Both the position numbers and the translations under genes were made by a program. A stretch of 64,000 nt of DNA from Pseudanabaena mucicola str. Chao 1806 (GTDB lineage Bacteria > Cyanobacteriota > Cyanobacteriia > Pseudanabaenales > Pseudanabaenaceae). Below, in pieces: positions 59,618 to 64,000 of this stretch; the stretch's first letter is position 1, and each line of letters begins with the position of its first letter. The notes under the pieces were generated by a model that was not told the origin of the DNA, made no database searches, and worked only from the letters and a program-made list of their open reading frames with translations. The stretch lies in the NCBI RefSeq assembly GCF_030323025.1, contig NZ_CP097329.1, positions 3,706,001 to 3,770,000 on the forward strand, written 5' to 3'.

Positions 59618-59763
59618 TGTTACGTGAAAGTTTCTAAGACCCTCACCCCTAGCCCCTCTCCCATTAAGGGAGAGGGGAACAAGAAATTAGTCTAGCTCCC
59701 CCTCTCCCATTAAGGGAGAGGGGGCAGGGGGGTGAGGGTGATATTTGTTCCACGTAACATCAG
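59614..59763 (+). repeat. 150-bp CTGATGTTACGTG element (family G) that supplies the kinase stop codon
   Basis: Ends CTGATGTTACGTG and CACGTAACATCAG (13-bp perfect inverted repeats). The interior has two copies of the CCCTCTCCCATTAAGGGAGA hairpin plus CCCTCACCC/GGGTGAGGG. The TGA of the preceding gene (59615-59617) is within the left end. The same terminal sequence is seen at the ends of the IS701-type remains (52532, 53103), so it may be a non-autonomous derivative. Confidence 0.8.
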
Positions 59764-59868
59764 TAAATTAGACATTATGATTTGGTAGTCCTAAAAAGGA
59801 AAGGATTTATTTTGGTAGGGATGGGTAACGCTTCGCGATGCCTATCCCTACCTATTTAGCGCTACCTA

Positions 59869-59913
59869 TGATTTAACCAAGAGTGCCGCATTGCGGCACT
59901 CTTGGTTAAATCA
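59869..59913. terminator. Terminator of the Nfu gene
   Basis: TGATTTAACCAAGAGTGCCGC-ATT-complement, a perfect 21-bp stem ten bases after the minus-strand stop at 59923. An imperfect GGTAGGGATGGG hairpin lies next to it (59814-59852). Confidence 0.75.
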
Positions 59914-59922
59914 TATAGAGAC

Positions 59923-60159
59923 TTAAAAAACCTGTTCGATTTCGCTAATATCAGGAATTTCTTCCTTCAACTTGCGCTCAATTCCCATTCTCAAAGTCAT
60001 TGCCGAACTAGGGCAAGAACCGCAAGCACCTTGCAACCGTAATCTCACAATGGGACCTTCAATTTCTACTAATTCTACATTGCCACCATCGGACATAAGA
60101 TAGGGACGCAATTCGTCGAGAACATTTTCTACATTTTCAGTGGTTAAAGTTAGAGCCAT
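59923..60159 (-). CDS. nfuA: NifU-like (Nfu) iron-sulfur scaffold protein
   Basis: 78-residue single NifU C-terminal domain: [20 protein letters not shown], then [20 protein letters not shown], with the CGSC cysteines that hold a transient [4Fe-4S] cluster. In cyanobacteria this small Nfu is the major Fe-S scaffold and is essential. It ends [11 protein letters not shown]. It lies near sufR and sufB on the opposite side and reads in the same direction as sufR, 105 bp downstream of it, so the group forms an Fe-S assembly neighbourhood. Confidence 0.94.
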   Translation of the reverse strand: MALTLTTENVENVLDELRPYLMSDGGNVELVEIEGPIVRLRLQGACGSCPSSAMTLRMGIERKLKEEIPDISEIEQVF

Positions 60160-60263
60160 ATTTTTGAAGTTAGGTAATTATTTAAAACTATTGTCTATGT
60201 TAACAAAAGGCTGTGAAAGTGCCATATTTTTGGGAGTGTGGCAAATCCGTACTCCAAATTTCT

Positions 60264-61007
60264 CTATACATCTCTATCAGCCATATCTTTGATCAAATAT
60301 CCACACCGATGCTCACCATTAACCATCCAGTGAGTTCTCTCTACTGGACAATCTAGTACCGTTGCAAACATTTCTAATTCATGCCCACACACATTAGGAA
60401 AGGATTCCGCCACATGGGCGATCGCACAATTATATTCTGTAAAAATAAAACTTTGTTTTTTCCCTTCTACGGGAAACCACTCCGTTACATAGCCTTCAGA
60501 ACGGCGGATTTCAGCTAATTTCTCTATTCTTTGCTTGAGCGAACCTCCTCCCAGTTGTGACCTATAATTTTGGGCTTTGCGTTGCCATTGCTTTTGCAGT
60601 ACCTCAGACACTTGTTCTTTACCTAATGTATCAATCAGCGTATCCAAGAAATTGATGGCAAACTGGTTATAGCTATCGGGAAAGCGATCGCGCCCTGCCA
60701 CTGTCAAAGCATACACAAACTGCGGTCTACCCATGCCCACCTGCTCGGTCGTGTGATAGATCAGTCCCTCAGTTTCTAAATCCTTTAAATGTTTGCGAAT
60801 TGCTTGAGGACTAATATCTAGTCGATCTGCTAAATCTTGGGCGGTCACTTCGCCACGCTTGAGCAAATGTTGCAAAATATCTTGCTTAGTGTCATGTTTT
60901 GATTCAGACTTAGCATCACTTTTTTCTGCGCTCTTGTCTAACTGCTTATCTTGAGGATCTAGCGTTAAATCTGGCGTAATCTCAGCAACACCGATGGGAG
61001 TTTTCAT
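60264..61007 (-). CDS. sufR: SufR, Fe-S-dependent repressor of the suf genes
   Basis: DeoR/ArsR-like winged-helix repressor. The helix-turn-helix region has ILQHLLKRGEVTAQDLADRL and ISPQAIRKHLKDLETEGLIY. The C-terminal half contains four cysteines (CAIAHVAESFPNVCGHELEM, then LDCPVERTH and HRCGYLI), three of which match the SufR cluster ligand pattern. SufR represses sufBCDS when its cluster is present. ATG 61007 has GGAG eight bases upstream; GTG 61067 would add 20 residues. It is divergent from sufB, with a CAAC-N6-GTTG operator between. Residues 10-40 are a Lys/Asp/Ser-rich linker not typical of the family. Confidence 0.92.
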   Translation of the reverse strand: MKTPIGVAEITPDLTLDPQDKQLDKSAEKSDAKSESKHDTKQDILQHLLKRGEVTAQDLADRLDISPQAIRKHLKDLETEGLIYHTTEQVGMGRPQFVYALTVAGRDRFPDSYNQFAINFLDTLIDTLGKEQVSEVLQKQWQRKAQNYRSQLGGGSLKQRIEKLAEIRRSEGYVTEWFPVEGKKQSFIFTEYNCAIAHVAESFPNVCGHELEMFATVLDCPVERTHWMVNGEHRCGYLIKDMADRDV

Positions 61008-61352
61008 GAAATAAGCTCCTGATGGCAATTCGAGCGTCTGCTCATCATACTTTGCATGATGAGACACCTTAGCTGGAGTTGTAAAGTTATAAAAAAATAG
61101 ACTTTGACAACTTGTATGTTGTTAATGTACCGTACAATGAGTAAAGAAACAAGCAAGTTGTTTTAATTTTGTAAATTTAATGTGATTAATGTGAAGCACT
61201 ATAACTTATAGAAGCTTTGCTGATGAGTACAAAAATATTTTTGAAAGTATTGCGAATTGCCACTTTCAAAAAATATGTCTGGGCTTTAAATAAGCGTAAA
61301 GCGCATGTAAAGCATTAAGTTTACCTATCAACTATCAGGAGCCTTAACTGAC
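61008..61352. other. 345-bp divergent sufR-sufB promoter region
   Basis: Besides the operator it contains a second CAAGTTG half-site-like sequence at about 61151-61160. A diverged family H hairpin (about 61215-61310, with TTTTTGAAAGT/ACTTTCAAAAA) lies in the probable sufB leader. ATCAGGAG (61331-61338) is the sufB ribosome-binding region. Confidence 0.6.
61108..61121. promoter_or_regulatory. SufR operator CAAC-N6-GTTG
   Basis: CAACTTGTATGTTG matches exactly the SufR-binding palindrome described for cyanobacteria. It overlaps a TTGACA (61105-61110) that could be a -35 element for sufB, so repression by occlusion is plausible. It lies in the sufR/sufB divergent region. Confidence 0.85.
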
Positions 61353-62789
61353 ATGACTGCAACGGTTCAAGCACTTGTCAACCAACCATACAAATACGGA
61401 TTTGTTACGTCTATTGAGTCAGACACAATTCCTCGCGGGCTTAGCGAAGATGTTGTCCGCATGATTTCGGCTAAGAAAAATGAGCCAGAATTTATGCTCG
61501 AATTTCGCCTCAAAGCGTATCGCCAATGGTTAAAAATGCAAGAACCAACTTGGGCACATGTGGATTATCCAGCGATCGACTATCAAGATATCGTCTACTA
61601 TTCCGCTCCTAAGCAGTCTAAGAAAAAGGCAAGCCTCGATGAGGTCGATCCCGAACTGCTCGATACCTTTGAGAAATTAGGTATTTCCCTATCTGAGCAA
61701 AAGCGTCTCGCTAACGTTGCCGTTGACGCAATTTTTGACAGCGTTTCCGTGGCGACTACCTTTAAAAAAGATTTAGCCAAAGTCGGCGTAATTTTCTGCT
61801 CGATTTCCGAAGCGATGCATGAATACCCTGAACTTATCAAAAGATATTTAGCCAGTGTCGTTCCAATTACTGACAACTACTTCTCAGCCCTCAATTCCGC
61901 CGTATTCAGCGATGGTTCATTCGTTTATATCCCCAAAGGCGTTAAATGTCCAATGGATCTATCCACCTATTTCCGCATTAATAATGGTGAATCGGGACAG
62001 TTTGAGCGTACCCTAATCGTTGCAGAAGAAGGCAGCTATGTGAGCTATCTCGAAGGTTGCACCGCGCCAATGTTTGATACAAATCAACTGCATGCTGCCG
62101 TAGTAGAAATCGTAGCCCTTGATGATGCAGAGGTAAAATACTCCACTGTCCAAAACTGGTACGCTGGCGATAAGAATGGCAAAGGCGGCATTTATAATTT
62201 CGTAACTAAGCGTGGTTTGTGCAAGGGCAAGAACTCTAAAATCTCTTGGACTCAAGTAGAAACTGGCTCAGCAATCACTTGGAAATATCCTAGCTGTGTC
62301 TTAGTCGGTGAAAATTCCGTTGGTGAGTTTTACTCGGTAGCACTTACTAACAATAAGCAACAGGCAGATACAGGCTCCAAAATGGTGCATATCGGCAAAA
62401 ATACCCGCAGTAAAATCGTTTCTAAGGGCATTTCCGCAGGAGGTTCCCAAAATAGCTATCGCGGCTTAGTAAAGATTTCTCCAAAGGCGGAAGGTGCGAG
62501 AAACTATTCTCAATGCGACTCAATGCTAATTGGTGACTGCTCACAGGCGAATACCTTCCCCTACATCCAAGTCCAAAATAATACTGCCAGAGTTGAGCAT
62601 GAAGCCTCCACTTCTAAGATTGGCGAAGAGCAACTCTTCTATTTCCAACAACGCGGCATTGCTGTAGAAGATGCCGTCTCGATGATTATTAGCGGCTTCT
62701 GTAAGGAAGTGTTTAATGCTTTACCGATGGAGTTTGCGGTGGAGGCAGATAAGCTTTTGGCTTTGAAGTTAGAGAATAGCGTGGGATAG
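61353..62789 (+). CDS. sufB: Fe-S cluster assembly scaffold SufB
   Basis: 478-residue SufB of the SufBCD complex. Visible motifs are [60 protein letters not shown] (ligand Cys in EGCTAP), and the C-terminal [40 protein letters not shown] and [20 protein letters not shown]. These make a right-handed beta-helix that accepts sulfur from SufS/SufE. It is complete. In most cyanobacteria sufC, sufD and sufS follow at once; here about 600 bp of repeats and an unrelated convergent gene follow. Confidence 0.95.
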   Translation: MTATVQALVNQPYKYGFVTSIESDTIPRGLSEDVVRMISAKKNEPEFMLEFRLKAYRQWLKMQEPTWAHVDYPAIDYQDIVYYSAPKQSKKKASLDEVDPELLDTFEKLGISLSEQKRLANVAVDAIFDSVSVATTFKKDLAKVGVIFCSISEAMHEYPELIKRYLASVVPITDNYFSALNSAVFSDGSFVYIPKGVKCPMDLSTYFRINNGESGQFERTLIVAEEGSYVSYLEGCTAPMFDTNQLHAAVVEIVALDDAEVKYSTVQNWYAGDKNGKGGIYNFVTKRGLCKGKNSKISWTQVETGSAITWKYPSCVLVGENSVGEFYSVALTNNKQQADTGSKMVHIGKNTRSKIVSKGISAGGSQNSYRGLVKISPKAEGARNYSQCDSMLIGDCSQANTFPYIQVQNNTARVEHEASTSKIGEEQLFYFQQRGIAVEDAVSMIISGFCKEVFNALPMEFAVEADKLLALKLENSVG

Positions 62790-62830
62790 TTAGTAGCTTT
62801 TAGCGATTAGTCTTTAGCTCTGATAAATAT

Positions 62831-62918
62831 AGGACTTACGCAATAAGACTTTAAGCCCTCATCTTATCTTAAAGGCAATCATGAATTGCCTCTAAGATAA
62901 GCAATTTTCGTAAGTCCT
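62831..62918 (+). repeat. Family C relative, TA-flanked, with a different centre
   Basis: TA-TAGGACTTACGCAATAAG ... TTTTCGTAAGTCC-TA, but its centre is TTATCTTAAAGGCAAT-CATG-ATTGCCTCTAAGATAA instead of the GGTGCGGGC palindrome. Ends are conserved and the interior is exchanged. Confidence 0.8.
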
Positions 62919-62943
62919 AAAATATTTAGTCATACAAAAAATT

Positions 62944-63023
62944 GTAATGCTGCAAAGTAACTTTTTTAGTAACTGTGTTGCGGGTGCTTCGCGCCCGCAA
63001 CACAGTTACATTGCATGACTACC
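62944..63023 (+). repeat. Family E element
   Basis: GTAATGCTGCAAAGTAACTT ... TTACATTGCATGACTACCC with the GTTGCGGG(T/C)GC / GCGCCCGCAAC centre. Same orientation as 33684. Confidence 0.85.
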
Positions 63024-63037
63024 CAATAAATTAAAGC

Positions 63038-63154
63038 TAAGGGACTTGACAAGAAAAAAGATCCCACCGAGTTTGTATGGCTTCGACTTCGCTCAGCCAA
63101 CGTTGGCTGAGCGAAGTCGAAGCAGTAGGTACTTTAATTAGTCGCAAGTCTCTA
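63038..63154 (+). repeat. Family D element
   Basis: TAAGGGACTTGACAAGAAAA ... TAGTCGCAAGTCTCTA with centre GGCTTCGACTTCGCTCAGCC-AACGTT-complement. Copy of 54785-54900. Confidence 0.85.
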
Positions 63155-63288
63155 ACCGCGAAAAGCTAATAAAAGACAATATGGAAGAAATCATAGAACT
63201 ATGATCGCTAATTCAGAGAGGAGATACCCAGTCTACTTTAATGCCCATTAATGAGTTAGAAGAAATGAGCAAATTAGAACACATGGTT

Positions 63289-63379
63289 AGGACTTACGCA
63301 TTGGGTAGATGTGGTGCGGGCGAAGCCCGCACCACATCTACCTCAATCCTAAGAAATTCGTTCGTTTTGCGTAAGTCCT
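63289..63379 (+). repeat. Family C element, 91 bp, TA-flanked
   Basis: TA-GGACTTACGCATTGGGTA ... TTTTGCGTAAGTCC-TA with centre GGTGCGGGC-GAA-GCCCGCACC. It marks the border between the cyanobacterial-composition DNA and the GC-richer permease gene. Confidence 0.9.
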
Positions 63380-63384
63380 AATGG

Positions 63385-64000
63385 TCATCTGGTGAAAATC
63401 AACTTTGAGCCTGCGAGGATGAGAACTAATGACAAAAGCATCGAGACGGTGCGAACTGGAAAACAGTGGCTACCTAATTGCGAACCGAACATGCCACCCA
63501 CAATCGCAGGTAACGCCAACACCCACGCAAACGAAGGGATGGACTGACCACTACTAAAATAACCGACTAGCCCAGCAACCGAATTCACAAGGATGAACAA
63601 TGCTGAAACTGCCGCAGCCGATCGCGTGTGTGCCCACCGACGGAATAGCAAGAGCGGCGTGAGAAAAATCCCACCACCAGTGCCTGTAAGCCCTGATAAT
63701 AACCCGATGCCCGTTCCCACTCCAAACGATATCAGCTTGGACGGCGGTGAAACCTCAAGCGGGTCGCTGCTGCGAAAGAACAGGCGGACAGCCGAGAAAA
63801 GCAGAACAAACCCGATCATCGGCTTGAAGATGGATGGAGGCAGGTGCATAAAGCCGCCGACAAACGCCGCAGGCACAGAGAGCAACGCGAACGGCCAAAA
63901 CAGATTCCAAGAGAAATATCCCGCCCGCCAAAACTGAAACGTGCCAATAGATGCGACCAAGATGTTAAGGACGAGTGCAGTCGGCTTGATGAGTTCGGAG
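63385..64000 (-). CDS. Sulfite exporter TauE/SafE (TSUP) family permease, 5' end outside window
   Basis: The open frame runs to the window edge, reading SELIKPTALVLNILVASIGT, FQFWRAGYFSWNLFWPFALL, VPAAFVGGFMHLP and GVGTGIGLLSGLTGTGGGIF, and ends LVLILAGSKLIFTR. At least five membrane helices are visible. The LKPTALVLN and GLTGTGGGIF motifs are TSUP hallmarks. These transport sulfite, taurine-derived sulfonates or other anions. The missing part is the first 60-80 residues. Composition is clearly GC-richer than the rest of the window and lacks the HIP1 octamer, so acquisition from another bacterium is plausible. The TTG at 63960 is internal, not a start. Confidence 0.88.
   Translation of the reverse strand, partial: SELIKPTALVLNILVASIGTFQFWRAGYFSWNLFWPFALLSVPAAFVGGFMHLPPSIFKPMIGFVLLFSAVRLFFRSSDPLEVSPPSKLISFGVGTGIGLLSGLTGTGGGIFLTPLLLFRRWAHTRSAAAVSALFILVNSVAGLVGYFSSGQSIPSFAWVLALPAIVGGMFGSQLGSHCFPVRTVSMLLSLVLILAGSKLIFTR

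Larger units (their letters stand above)
62790..63384. other. 595-bp repeat array downstream of sufB
   Basis: In order: a diverged family C element (62831-62918), family E (62944-63023), family D (63038-63154), about 130 bp of sequence without recognisable structure, and a full family C element (63289-63379) five bases from the stop of the convergent gene. No gene. Confidence 0.75.

Noticed and set aside
59614-59763. Possible CRISPR array (two copies of a CCCTCTCCCATTAAGGGAGA-like unit)
   Set aside because: Only two units, each itself a hairpin, within one inverted-repeat-bounded element; no spacers of regular length and no cas genes.

Overview
This window is chromosomal DNA from a cyanobacterium. 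It carries cytochrome f and Rieske genes (petC-petA), the photosystem II gene psbZ next to ribH, the magnesium chelatase gene chlI, and the sufR/sufB pair. It also carries several cyanobacteria-restricted families (DUF2973, DUF2605, an Npun_F0494-like protein), and the HIP1 octamer GCGATCGC is scattered through almost every gene. The low GC content, the load of short palindromic repeats and the gene set suggest a Pseudanabaena-like organism, but that placement is inference.

Layout. 1-4.7 kb: end of purE, a phosphatase-like gene, trmN6, thrC and a Glu/Leu/Phe/Val dehydrogenase. 4.7-6.0 kb: a tnpB-only IS200/IS605-type element with a probable guide RNA end. 6.1-13.7 kb: a four-part fusion protein (CBM20, SGNH, duplicated unknown module, DUF1796), a small protein, trhO, a Ser/Thr kinase with three helical repeats, and a pentapeptide-repeat protein. 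13.7-17.4 kb: chlI, a MerR/GyrI regulator with a recognisable 19-bp-spacer promoter, and pyruvate kinase. 17.3-21.8 kb: an ATP-grasp ligase gene cut in two by an IS66-type element with a perfect 8-bp target duplication, followed by two response regulators. 22.1-32.6 kb: proA, petA-petC, a non-RD kinase, RNase E, a double phosphoglycerate-mutase-like phosphatase and psbZ. 32.6-37.0 kb: ribH, an Rrf2 regulator, a 47-residue membrane protein, and an ECF sigma/anti-sigma/HtrA group. 37.6-44.6 kb: cobD and cobQ (divergent), an AMIN-M23 peptidase, a PyrF-PyrE fusion and an NTF2-like secreted protein. 44.7-52.5 kb: pentapeptide protein, PIN-PhoH, VTT membrane protein, DUF1636, DUF2973/DUF2605, mazG, tRNA-Leu(GAG) and an alpha/beta hydrolase. 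52.5-63.4 kb: broken transposases, bioB, a 1409-residue hybrid histidine kinase, Nfu, sufR and sufB. 63.4-64 kb: part of a TSUP permease whose composition differs from its neighbours.

The least expected features are two. First, at least seven families of short inverted-repeat elements (about 46-155 bp, MITE-like) fill most gene-free stretches. Several abut or even supply stop codons, some are nested, and one family is flanked by TA in every copy. Second, there are several unusual proteins or gene states: the CBM20-SGNH-DUF1796 fusion, the IS66-split ATP-grasp gene, a probable CTG start, a frameshifted small gene, and a sufB that is not followed by sufC.
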